DNA of 9,224 bases from Candidatus Omnitrophota bacterium (GCA_016217585.1 JACRHQ010000062.1:1-9224), one strand, 5' to 3'; numbered from the stretch's first letter, positions 1 to 5,751 are shown. The notes: generated from the letters alone by a model not told the origin. A program made the numbers and translations.

Positions 1-561
1 ATACTGGACGGCAAAGTCGCGGGTCAGAAACAGGTGGTAATCGGGTATTACCAGGACAAGAGAGATCACGTGGACAACGCCGATAAACACCCCCGAGCCC
101 ATCACCAGGCCGCGCACACGGGCGTCCTAGACCATATAGGCGCCCGCCAGGCTGCCCATAAAAAAGGTGAGCATCATCCCGAAATCCCCGCCGACGATCA
201 GGCTGACCAAAAGGCTGCCGGCCAGCGACATCATAAAGGCAAGCTGCAGGTCGTTAAAGAGCAGCATGGTCAGGAGGGCGACCCCGGCCACCGGGATATA
301 CCGCACGGGGATCTGCGTGTAATAGATGACGGCGTGCGCCGCAAAAACAATCAACGCCAGCAACAGCCCCAGGTGAAGAAACAGCTTGTAGCTGACCTTG
401 CGGCAGAGAATCAGGTGGAGCGCCAGGAACAAAAGAAACAGGGGGATAATGAGCGGGTACTGGACCGCCCGGCAGAACGCGCCCAGCGCCGCGGCCGTGA
501 CAACGGCGACGACGATGTGCGCGATATTTTCTTTGGTCTGTTCTTTAACCTTGCTGATCAT
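1..561 (-). pseudogene. pgpH: PgpH-like 7TM-HD membrane protein, N-terminal part, interrupted by an in-frame TAG and cut by the left edge
   Basis: The reading frame opens at the ATG at 559-561, runs 144 codons to a TAG at 127-129, and then stays open for 42 more codons to the window edge. It encodes a strongly hydrophobic protein with about six membrane segments before the TAG (roughly residues 13-29, 35-52, 60-81, 86-102, 105-125 and 129-144). A seventh segment (GLVMGSGVFIGVVHVISLVL) follows the TAG. The motif around YIPVAGVALLTMLLF and the spacing of the helices resemble the 7TM part of PgpH/YqfF proteins, which hydrolyse cyclic di-AMP through a C-terminal HD domain. That domain would lie beyond the window. 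The start overlaps the end of phoH by 17 bases, which fits the common phoH-pgpH-ybeY order. The large extracellular domain usually found after the first helix is absent. The family call rests on topology and context. Whether the gene is broken, misread or sequenced with an error is unknown. Confidence 0.62.
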
Positions 562-1495
562 TCGCGTAAGCCTCGATAATCCTCTGGACGAGTTCGTGGC
601 GTACCACGTCGTCGCTGGTCAGGTGCACGAACCGGATGCCCTCGATATCTTTTAAAATTTTCTCCGCGTTGACCAGGCCGTTGGACGCGCCCTTGGGCAG
701 GTCGCTCTGGGTGATGTCGCCGGTGATGACGGTCTTGGAGTCGAAGCCCAGCCTCGTCAGGAACATCTTCATCTGGAACGGCGTGCTGTTCTGGGCCTCA
801 TCCAAAATAACAAAGGCGTCGTTGAGGGTGCGCCCGCGCATGAAGGCCAGGGGCGCGACCTCGATGATCCCCTGCTCGGTGTAACTCTCCACCTTGTCGG
901 CGTCCATCATGTCGTACAACGCGTCATAGAGCGGTCGCAGATACGGCAAAACTTTTTCCACCATGTCGCCGGGCAGATACCCGAGGCTTTCCCCGGCCTC
1001 GATGGCCGGCCGCGTGAGGATGATGCGGCGCACCAGTCCTATTTTCAAAGCGTTGACCGCCATGGCCATCGCGAGGTACGTCTTGCCCGTCCCGGCGGGC
1101 CCGATGCCGAAGACAATGTCATGATGTTTAATGGCGTCGACGTACTCAATCTGTCCCTTTGTTTTCGGGGTGACCAGCGTCCCTTTGACCGAGACGTCGA
1201 TTTTCTCCTTGGCGAGGAGCTTGAAATCGATCCCTTCATCCGGCTGGGCCAGCCTGAGGGCGTAGATGATATCCCTTTTCTTGATATCCCCGGCCGTGTC
1301 CAGGATCCCCAGGAGGTAATCGAACAGGTCGCAGGTCCTGTCCACCTGCGGACGGTCGCCGCTGATCTTCAGGCCGATCTCATTGCGCACGACCCGGACC
1401 TTGAGTTCCTTTTCGATCAGTTTGAGGTTGCTGTCGTATTTTCCGAACAGGAGGGGCAGTTTCTGGGTGTCGACAAGTTGGATGGTTCTATCCAT
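545..1495 (-). CDS. phoH: PhoH-family ATPase (PhoH/YbeZ)
   Basis: This 316-residue protein is full length for the PhoH/YbeZ family. These are cytoplasmic P-loop NTPases of the helicase superfamily 1 type, linked to RNA metabolism and ribosome maturation together with YbeY. The N-terminal about 100 residues form the usual small alpha/beta region (FGKYDSNLKLIEKEL). Walker A is GPAGTGKT at residues 132-139. The signature RPAIEAGESLGYLPGD follows at about 162-177, Walker B is VILDEAQN at 229-236, and the TGD motif of the family is at 258-260. The C-terminus overlaps the start of the PgpH-like gene by 17 bases, suggesting translational coupling. It begins 27 bases after the lipoprotein gene stop, so it probably belongs to the same transcript. 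No clear Shine-Dalgarno sequence precedes the ATG; the spacer contains GGCCGGCC at 1500-1507. The stop codon is TAA. Confidence 0.95.
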   Translation of the reverse strand: MDRTIQLVDTQKLPLLFGKYDSNLKLIEKELKVRVVRNEIGLKISGDRPQVDRTCDLFDYLLGILDTAGDIKKRDIIYALRLAQPDEGIDFKLLAKEKIDVSVKGTLVTPKTKGQIEYVDAIKHHDIVFGIGPAGTGKTYLAMAMAVNALKIGLVRRIILTRPAIEAGESLGYLPGDMVEKVLPYLRPLYDALYDMMDADKVESYTEQGIIEVAPLAFMRGRTLNDAFVILDEAQNSTPFQMKMFLTRLGFDSKTVITGDITQSDLPKGASNGLVNAEKILKDIEGIRFVHLTSDDVVRHELVQRIIEAYANDQQG

Positions 1496-1522
1496 AATAG
1501 GCCGGCCGGTGTAATCGCACGG

Positions 1523-2029
1523 TTAATCCTGGGGGATCTGCAAGACCATGCCCGGGCGCAGACGGTCCGGATTAGGGAGGACGGATTTATTGGCTTCGGA
1601 AATCCTGGGCCACTTGTTGTAGGAATCGTAAAATTTCTTGGCGATCTTCTGGAGGGTGTCGTCTTTTTCCACCGTGTATTCAACGAAACGGGCCACCGCG
1701 GCGCCGGCACCGGGAGCACCGGCCTGCGCCTCCGCGGCCACGGACGCCCCGCCGGCAACGGACGTTTCTTCCTCGTCGACGGGTTTGATGTTCCCCGTCC
1801 CCCGCGAGATCTCCATCACGTAAACCTTGCGCGTTTTCTTGCGCTCGGCGATATTGCCCGATTGCATACTCCCCCCGACATACCCCTGGTTGTCCACGCC
1901 GGCGATTTCCTGGTCCACCCGCGGACGGTCTTCAGCGTAAGTACGCATCTCAATCCCCGATGTACCGCAGCCGTAAAGAAAAAGCCCCAAAGCGCAAAGG
2001 ATCGTTCCTTGTATTATTGACTTGGGCAT
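1523..2029 (-). CDS. LysM-domain lipoprotein
   Basis: The ATG at 2027-2029 is chosen because AGGAGG lies 5 bases upstream; an in-frame ATG at 2062 gives an implausible extension ahead of the signal peptide. The 168-residue product begins with a lipoprotein signal peptide: a basic start, a hydrophobic core (IIQGTILCALGLFLYG) and lipobox LYGC with the lipidated Cys at 21. Residues 30-60 contain the polar motifs RPRVDQE and NQGYVGG. About 85-113 is an acidic, then Ala/Gly-rich low-complexity linker. Residues about 117-166 form one LysM domain (EYTVEKDDTLQKIAKKFY, ending in RLRPGMVLQIPQ), which binds glycan strands of peptidoglycan. The likely role is an envelope-anchored peptidoglycan-binding lipoprotein, but no catalytic domain is visible and the precise function is unknown. 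It sits between aspS and phoH, with phoH 27 bases downstream. The stop codon is TAA. Confidence 0.87.
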   Translation of the reverse strand: MPKSIIQGTILCALGLFLYGCGTSGIEMRTYAEDRPRVDQEIAGVDNQGYVGGSMQSGNIAERKKTRKVYVMEISRGTGNIKPVDEEETSVAGGASVAAEAQAGAPGAGAAVARFVEYTVEKDDTLQKIAKKFYDSYNKWPRISEANKSVLPNPDRLRPGMVLQIPQD

Positions 2030-2050
2030 TACAACCTCCTCCAATGAGCC

Positions 2051-2074
2051 CCCTGCGAACAAGCATACGCAGGG
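2051..2074 (-). promoter_or_regulatory. Hairpin in the leader of the LysM lipoprotein gene
   Basis: The arms CCCTGCG (2051-2057) and CGCAGGG (2068-2074) pair perfectly across a 10-base loop. The hairpin lies 21 bases upstream of the lipoprotein ATG and just before its AGGAGG ribosome site. It lacks a T-run on either side, so it does not look like an intrinsic terminator. A stabilising or translation-modulating leader structure is possible, but this is inference. Confidence 0.4.
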
Positions 2075-2083
2075 CGAGTTGGA

Positions 2084-2142
2084 CCCCCACCGTTTTGATT
2101 CGTTTTGATTCGCTTTGCGAATACAAAACGAATCAGTGGGGG
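2084..2142. repeat. Long composite inverted repeat just downstream of aspS
   Basis: Three nested arms pair. CCCCCAC (2084-2090) pairs with GTGGGGG (2136-2142). GATTCGTTTTG (2097-2107) pairs with CAAAACGAATC (2124-2134). ATTCGC (2108-2113) pairs with GCGAAT (2117-2122) across a TTT loop. That gives about 24 base pairs, interrupted by a 6-base insertion opposite one base and a single-base bulge at 2123. The 6-base asymmetry comes from a tandem duplication of CGTTTTGATT at 2091-2110. In the minus direction it begins 19 bases after the aspS stop. No T-run follows, so it is not a textbook intrinsic terminator. It may act as a transcript-end stabiliser or a Rho-associated terminator, or be a palindromic mobile-repeat copy. 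Confidence 0.75.
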
Positions 2143-2161
2143 TAATTTATAACATGCGTTA

Positions 2162-3547
2162 TTATACCTTCTTTAAACCCAGCTCGTCTAACTGTTTTTT
2201 GTCAACTTCAGAGGGGGCGTCCGTCATCAGGCAGCTGCCTTTCTGGGTCTTGGGAAAGGCGATCGTGTCCCGGATCGAATCCAGCCCGGCCAGAATCGCG
2301 AGCAACCGGTCGATGCCAAAGGCCACCCCCGCGTGCGGGGGCGCCCCGTATTCGAAGGCCTTCAGGAGAAAGCCGAAACGCTCCCGGGCCTGCGCGGCGT
2401 CGAGGCCGATAATATCAAATATCTTTTTCTGCATGTCCCGGTTGTGGATGCGCACCGACCCGCTGCCGAGCTCATTGCCGTTGAGGACCAGGTCATAGGA
2501 GCGGGCGCGGACCTTGGCGTAATCGCCCTTTTCAAAATGTTCCAGGTCTTCTTCCATAATGGAGGTAAACGGGTGGTGTTCGCTCTCCCAGCGCTTCTCT
2601 TCCTGGTTGAACTTGAACATCGGGAAATCCACGACCCAGGTGAAGGCGAACTCGTCCTTGTCCTTGCGGTTGCGCAGGTCCGGCTTGTCGCTTTTGTATT
2701 CCTTCATCGCCTGCGCGTGGGTCATGCGGGGAAACGGGACCGGGATATCAATGCCCTTGATCTCCTTGAAAATCGTGTGGAACAGGCCTTCCGCCAGGGC
2801 GAAAATATCTTCCGGGGTGACAAAGGACATCTCGATGTCCAGCTGGGTGAACTCCGGCTGGCGGTCGGAGCGCAGGTCCTCGTCGCGGAAACACTTGACG
2901 ATCTGGTAGTACCGGTCAAAGCCGGAGACCATCAATATCTGTTTGAATAACTGCGGCGACTGCGGCAGGGCGAAAAAATGGCCCGGGTTCAGCCTCGAGG
3001 GGACCAGGAAATCCCGCGCCCCCTCCGGCGTGGATTTGGTCAGGACCGGCGTCTCGACCTCGAGGAACCTTTGGCTGTTCATATAATCGCGCGCGGCCGC
3101 GTACAAGCGGCTGCGCATCTCCAGGGTCTTGAGCATCCTGGACCGGCGCAGGTCCAGATAACGGTAAGTCAGACGCAGTTCTTCGGAAGGTTCTATCTCG
3201 TCGGTGATCTCAAAGACCGGGACCTCGCTGGCGTTGAGGATCTCGAGTTCTTCGGCGCACAGCTCGACCTCGCCGGTCGGGATCCCGGCGTTGACCATCT
3301 TCGCCGGACGGACCGCGACCTTGCCGGTGACGCGGACGACATATTCCGGGCCAAGCTTCTGGGCGAGGGTGTGAGACTGCGGGCTGACCGACGGCACGAA
3401 GACGACCTGGGTGATCCCGTAACGGTCGCGGATGTCGATAAAAATCAGTTTCCCGTGGTCGCGCCGGGCCGCCACCCACCCGCACAGGGTGACCTTCTGA
3501 TTACCGTGCGCCCTGTTCAAGTCCCCGCATGTGTGTGTCCGTAACAT
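2162..3547 (-). CDS. aspS: Aspartyl-tRNA synthetase, bacterial type, lacking the GAD insertion domain
   Basis: Class II synthetase that charges tRNA(Asp) with aspartate. I start at ATG 3545-3547, with GGGAGGG just upstream; an in-frame GTG at 3557-3559 would add four residues and absorb that ribosome site. The product is 461 residues, against about 590 for typical bacterial AspRS. Residues about 1-105 are the OB-fold anticodon domain (VTLCGWVAARRDHGKLIFIDIRD). Catalytic signatures follow: YRYLDLRR, ETPVLTKSTPEGARDF, QSPQLFKQ, motif 2 FRDEDLRSDRQPEFTQLDIE (about 220-239), HHPFTS, NGNELGSGSVRIH and motif 3 GVAFGIDRLLA. The bacterial type is clear from the FPKTQKG and TDAPSEVD endings. At about residue 292 SDKPDLR runs almost directly into DEFAFTWVVDFP, so the roughly 125-130-residue GAD insertion is missing. 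His31 matches a residue associated with non-discriminating enzymes. It has no close partner downstream; a long hairpin follows the TAA stop. Confidence 0.96.
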   Translation of the reverse strand: MLRTHTCGDLNRAHGNQKVTLCGWVAARRDHGKLIFIDIRDRYGITQVVFVPSVSPQSHTLAQKLGPEYVVRVTGKVAVRPAKMVNAGIPTGEVELCAEELEILNASEVPVFEITDEIEPSEELRLTYRYLDLRRSRMLKTLEMRSRLYAAARDYMNSQRFLEVETPVLTKSTPEGARDFLVPSRLNPGHFFALPQSPQLFKQILMVSGFDRYYQIVKCFRDEDLRSDRQPEFTQLDIEMSFVTPEDIFALAEGLFHTIFKEIKGIDIPVPFPRMTHAQAMKEYKSDKPDLRNRKDKDEFAFTWVVDFPMFKFNQEEKRWESEHHPFTSIMEEDLEHFEKGDYAKVRARSYDLVLNGNELGSGSVRIHNRDMQKKIFDIIGLDAAQARERFGFLLKAFEYGAPPHAGVAFGIDRLLAILAGLDSIRDTIAFPKTQKGSCLMTDAPSEVDKKQLDELGLKKV

Positions 3548-3637
3548 AAACCCTCCCACATAATATGAAAATATGAAAATAAAACTGGCATAAAATAATT
3601 TTATATTGTATATTTATATCAAGCAAAGGAAAACAAA
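3548..3637. promoter_or_regulatory. AT-rich divergent intergenic region between aspS and the toxin-antitoxin cassette
   Basis: This 90-base spacer must carry promoters for aspS (minus) and the toxin-antitoxin pair (plus). It is far richer in A and T than the flanking genes. It contains a tandem octamer ATATGAAA (3563-3570 and 3571-3578) and a perfect 15-base dyad ATAAAATAATTTTAT (3590-3604). Several TATATT/TATATC candidates for -10 boxes occur on the plus strand, and TTGATA (3617-3622, minus) could be a -35. None pairs with a good partner box at 16-18 base spacing, so I do not fix an exact promoter. Confidence 0.5.
3590..3604. promoter_or_regulatory. Candidate operator: AT-rich 15-base dyad upstream of the antitoxin gene
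   Basis: ATAAAAT and ATTTTAT are perfect inverted arms around a central A, 34 bases before the antitoxin ATG. AbrB/MazE-type antitoxins commonly bind AT-rich dyads in their own promoters, so this is a plausible autoregulatory site. AT-rich palindromes arise readily by chance in such sequence, hence the low confidence. Confidence 0.35.
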
Positions 3638-3907
3638 ATGCTAAGAAAATTAGGTCAAAATTATCAAATCGCGCTGCCGAAAGAGATTGTCCGGGACCTG
3701 CACCTGAATGTCAACGATTATGTGGACATTCGCGTCCAGAACAATGAAATTATCCTTGAGCCCCAGGTCGTCATCCCCAAAGACCAGGCCTATTTCTACA
3801 CCCCCCCGTGGCAGGAAGACGAACAAAAAGCCGGTAAAGACATCGCCGAAGGACGCGTGACAAAAACCAAGGGCGTCAAAGAGCTGTTCAAAAAACTTGA
3901 TTCGTGA
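3638..3907 (+). CDS. AbrB/MazE-like (SpoVT-AbrB fold) antitoxin
   Basis: An 89-residue protein with a swapped-hairpin AbrB-type DNA-binding domain at about residues 4-43: QNYQIALPKEIVRDLHLNVN, then DYVDIRVQNNEIILEP, the usual pattern of strand, LPKE turn, helix and two strands. The rest (about 44-89) is charged, contains the YTPPWQ segment and ends in a basic KELFKKLDS helix. It probably supplies the toxin-wrapping tail seen in type II antitoxins. AAGGA at 3626-3630, 7 bases upstream of the ATG, is a fitting ribosome site. The stop TGA overlaps the ATG of the next gene in TGATG, which indicates coupled translation of a toxin-antitoxin pair. Such antitoxins usually repress their own promoter. 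The gene is on the opposite strand from all neighbours outside the cassette. The family is clear; the pairing function is inferred from context. Confidence 0.87.
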   Translation: MLRKLGQNYQIALPKEIVRDLHLNVNDYVDIRVQNNEIILEPQVVIPKDQAYFYTPPWQEDEQKAGKDIAEGRVTKTKGVKELFKKLDS

Positions 3908-4164
3908 TGCACATTGAAGCCACCGAAACATTCATCCGGCTCTACCGAAAACTGCCCGAAGAGATCAAAACGAAGGCCAGGAAATCCCTGGAGTTCCTTG
4001 CCTCAAATCCCTCCCACCCTTCTTTAGGGCACAAGAAGATGGCCGGGCAAAAGGACATCTTCGAAATTCGCGTTTCGCAAAACTACCGGATCACCTATCA
4101 AAGAGTCGGCGACACGGCTTACCTGCGCAAAATCGGCACGCACGACCTCCTGCGCGATCCTTAA
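3907..4164 (+). CDS. RelE/ParE-superfamily toxin (YafQ/HigB-like)
   Basis: An 85-residue basic protein with the compact RelE/ParE fold. It starts with TETFIRLYRKLPEEIK and a helical hairpin KARKSLEFLASNP. Next come HPSLGHKKMAGQKDIFEIRVS, the central strand NYRITYQRVGD and a C-terminal strand AYLRKIGTHDLL, with the terminal His typical of the subfamily. Members of this group are usually ribosome-dependent mRNA endonucleases blocked by their cognate antitoxin, though related ParE proteins poison gyrase. Motifs alone do not settle which applies here; the GTHD ending favours the RNase side. I start at ATG 3907-3909, which overlaps the antitoxin stop; a GTG at 3904 would add one residue. The gene ends with TAA at 4162-4164, and no convincing terminator follows. 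The length is normal and the gene looks intact. Confidence 0.87.
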   Translation: MHIEATETFIRLYRKLPEEIKTKARKSLEFLASNPSHPSLGHKKMAGQKDIFEIRVSQNYRITYQRVGDTAYLRKIGTHDLLRDP

Positions 4165-4209
4165 TTCTTGCGACCATCAGCTACGATTGTTATGGTGATT
4201 ACATTCGAA

Positions 4210-4434
4210 TCAAGTGTCCCCTTTAAGCTGGTCTCGTGATAGCGGGCACCTGCACACCTGGGCATACCTGCTATACACCTGTTTATCCGCTCGAATGGTC
4301 AGCGCAAGCGGTTGAGGCGCCTCTGCCAGCCTCATCCGCTCCTGCAGGCTCATCCCCGTCATGTCGGCGGAAGTCAAGGACTCCAAGGCCAGCAAAAATA
4401 CCGCTGCCGTGACAAACGATTTTATAATCCGCAT
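4210..4434 (-). CDS. Short secreted protein, probably a 3'-truncated remnant
   Basis: The 74-residue product begins 15 bases after the hisS stop, with AGGGGAGT about 8 bases before its ATG, so it was probably co-translated with hisS. Residues 1-23 form a Sec-type signal peptide (MRIIKSFVTAAVFLLALESL, then TSA), so export is predicted. Residues 43-55 (LALTIRADKQVYS) resemble the first strand of immunoglobulin-like or BsuPI-type surface domains, where a GEP turn normally follows VYS. Here the sequence instead becomes RYAQVCRCPLSRDQLKGDT and stops at TGA. That tail is encoded by DNA with repeated CAGGT units and an AAAGGGGACACTTGATTCG block that looks like repeat or mobile-element debris. I infer that the original gene lost its 3' end where the toxin-antitoxin segment was acquired. 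The original function is unknown, and the protein may no longer be functional. Confidence 0.5.
   Translation of the reverse strand: MRIIKSFVTAAVFLLALESLTSADMTGMSLQERMRLAEAPQPLALTIRADKQVYSRYAQVCRCPLSRDQLKGDT
4248..4281. repeat. Cluster of four ACCTG units
   Basis: ACCTG occurs at 4248-4252, 4256-4260, 4266-4270 and 4277-4281 (plus strand), with starts spaced 8, 10 and 11 bases. ATAGCGGG and CCTGCTAT flank part of the cluster as an imperfect inverted repeat. The repeats lie at the point where the short secreted protein loses similarity to a recognisable domain. The meaning is unclear; this may be rearrangement-junction debris. Confidence 0.35.
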
Positions 4435-4449
4435 ATATTTTACTCCCCT

Positions 4450-5751
4450 TCATCCTTGCAGAATAGTTATGAGTTTCTCTTCTTTGACTTCCCGCTGTTC
4501 GCCGGTCGTCATGTCCTTGAGGGCCACGACGCCTTTTTTCTCTTCTTCCTCGCCCAGGATGACCACGTAACGGCTCCCGGATTTATCGGCCGCGCGCATC
4601 TGGCTCTTCATCGAGGAAGCCTTGTAGCTGATGTCGCCGGCGATCCCCGCGCGCCGCAACCGCTGGAGGATGCCGAAGGCCTTGGGGAAGACGTTTTGGT
4701 CCAGCGCGATCACGTACGCCTTCAGGCGATCCTGCGGCGGCTTGGTGCCGGGTGGCACGGCGGGCATCGCCAGGAGAATACGTTCCACGCCGCAGGCGAA
4801 CCCGACGGCGTCGACCTGCGGCCCGCCGAGCTGGGCGACGAGGTTATTGTAACGGCCGCCGGCGCTGACCGCGTCCTGGCTGCCCAACGACGGCTGCGTG
4901 ATCTCAAAGACCGTGTGCGTGTAATAATCGAGCCCGCGCACCAGAGACGGCACCTCTTCGAATTCAACGCCGAGGCCCTGGAGGATCTGTTTAAGGCCGG
5001 CGTAATAGTTCCGGCTTTCTTCGGATAAATGTTCATGCCCAGGATTCAAACCCGCGACGACCGCGCGGCAATCGCTGTTTTTGCAATCCAGGATACGAAA
5101 CACATTGCGTTCAAAGCGGTCCCGGCAATCTTCGCAGAGTTTCGCCACATCCGCGTGCAGGGCCTTGCGCAGGGCGCCGGAAAAGCGCTCCTTGTCCTGC
5201 GCCGAGCCGAGGGTATTGATTTTCAGCCGGAAATCCCTGACGCCCAGCGTCCGCAGGAGCTCCACGTTCAGGGCGATAATTTCCGCGTCGAGATACGGTG
5301 TCGCCGTGTTGGCTCCGATCGCCTCGACCCCGATCTGGTGAAACTGGCGCAAGCGCCCCTTCTGGGGGCGTTCACCGCGGAACATGGGGCCGATATAAAA
5401 CAGTTTCGTCAGCGCCTCCCGGCGGTCCATGCTGTTCTCGATATAGGAACGGACGACCGAGGCCGTCCCCTCCGGACGCAAGGCAAGTCCCTCCTCATTG
5501 CTTGAGACAAGTTCGAGGAGCTGCTTGTTCACCACGTCGCTGGTCTGCCCCAGCGAACGCTTGAACAGGGCGGTTTCCTCGAAAACAGGGGTGCGGATTT
5601 CCCTGAAGTTATAAGTGCCCAAAAGCCGGCGGGCCTCGGCTTCGATATCTCTCCACAAAGGTATTTCCTCCGGGAGGATATCGATGGTTCCGCGAGGAAC
5701 GCGAGGGACGCGAGGAACGTGGGGTTGGGGTATCGAAGATTCTTTGGTCAT
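4450..5751 (-). CDS. hisS: Histidyl-tRNA synthetase
   Basis: A 433-residue class II synthetase of normal length that charges tRNA(His) in the cytoplasm. After an unusual N-terminal stretch, the protein enters the conserved PRGTIDILPEE (about 19-29). Further signatures are EIRTPVFEETALFKRSLG (51-68), RPEGTASVVR (92-101) and motif 2 FRGERPQKGRLRQFHQIGVE (124-143). The insertion region has paired cysteines (C206, C209, C223, C228). The HisRS-specific RGLDYYTHTVFEI is at 272-284, SAGGRYNNL at 296-304 and motif 3 GFACGVERILLAM at 317-329. A C-terminal anticodon-binding domain runs from about 343 to 433. The ATG at 5749-5751 is the only usable start before the conserved core, but no good ribosome site precedes it. 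The leader contains the stem of a GC-rich hairpin. Residues 12-20 are (VPR)x3, encoded by a 9-base tandem repeat. The TGA stop is followed closely by the short secreted protein gene. Confidence 0.97.
   Translation of the reverse strand: MTKESSIPQPHVPRVPRVPRGTIDILPEEIPLWRDIEAEARRLLGTYNFREIRTPVFEETALFKRSLGQTSDVVNKQLLELVSSNEEGLALRPEGTASVVRSYIENSMDRREALTKLFYIGPMFRGERPQKGRLRQFHQIGVEAIGANTATPYLDAEIIALNVELLRTLGVRDFRLKINTLGSAQDKERFSGALRKALHADVAKLCEDCRDRFERNVFRILDCKNSDCRAVVAGLNPGHEHLSEESRNYYAGLKQILQGLGVEFEEVPSLVRGLDYYTHTVFEITQPSLGSQDAVSAGGRYNNLVAQLGGPQVDAVGFACGVERILLAMPAVPPGTKPPQDRLKAYVIALDQNVFPKAFGILQRLRRAGIAGDISYKASSMKSQMRAADKSGSRYVVILGEEEEKKGVVALKDMTTGEQREVKEEKLITILQG
5692..5718 (-). repeat. Nine-base tandem repeat (three units) in the hisS N-terminus
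   Basis: GCGAGGAAC (5692-5700), GCGAGGGAC (5701-5709) and GCGAGGAAC (5710-5718) are in frame and encode Val-Pro-Arg three times, directly before the conserved Gly-Thr of HisRS. One mismatch separates the middle unit from the others. This looks like slippage expansion of the native VPR codons. Confidence 0.85.

Noticed and set aside
127..129. Recoding of TAG as a sense codon to explain the interruption in the PgpH-like gene
   Set aside because: The HU-family gene ends at a TAG (5831-5833) at the normal family length, so TAG works as a stop here. No other gene in the window has an internal TAG.
1121..2020. A 299-codon open frame on the plus strand
   Set aside because: It lies antisense across phoH and the LysM lipoprotein gene, both with clear family motifs. 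Its protein has no recognisable domain; it is a by-product of GC-rich codon use.
2149..2162. Small inverted repeat ATAAC-ATGC-GTTAT at the aspS stop
   Set aside because: Five base pairs in AT-rich sequence is easily chance, and the long palindrome next to it is the stronger signal.
3587..3604. Possible sigma-54 promoter starting at TGGCAT
   Set aside because: The required TTGC element at the -12 position is missing at the correct spacing.
4172..4194. Weak hairpin ACCAT...ATGGT after the toxin gene as a terminator
   Set aside because: Only five base pairs with a large loop and no T-run; not convincing.
4248..4281. CRISPR-like short repeats
   Set aside because: The units are only five bases, the spacing is 8-11 bases and there are no spacers of CRISPR size or cas genes.
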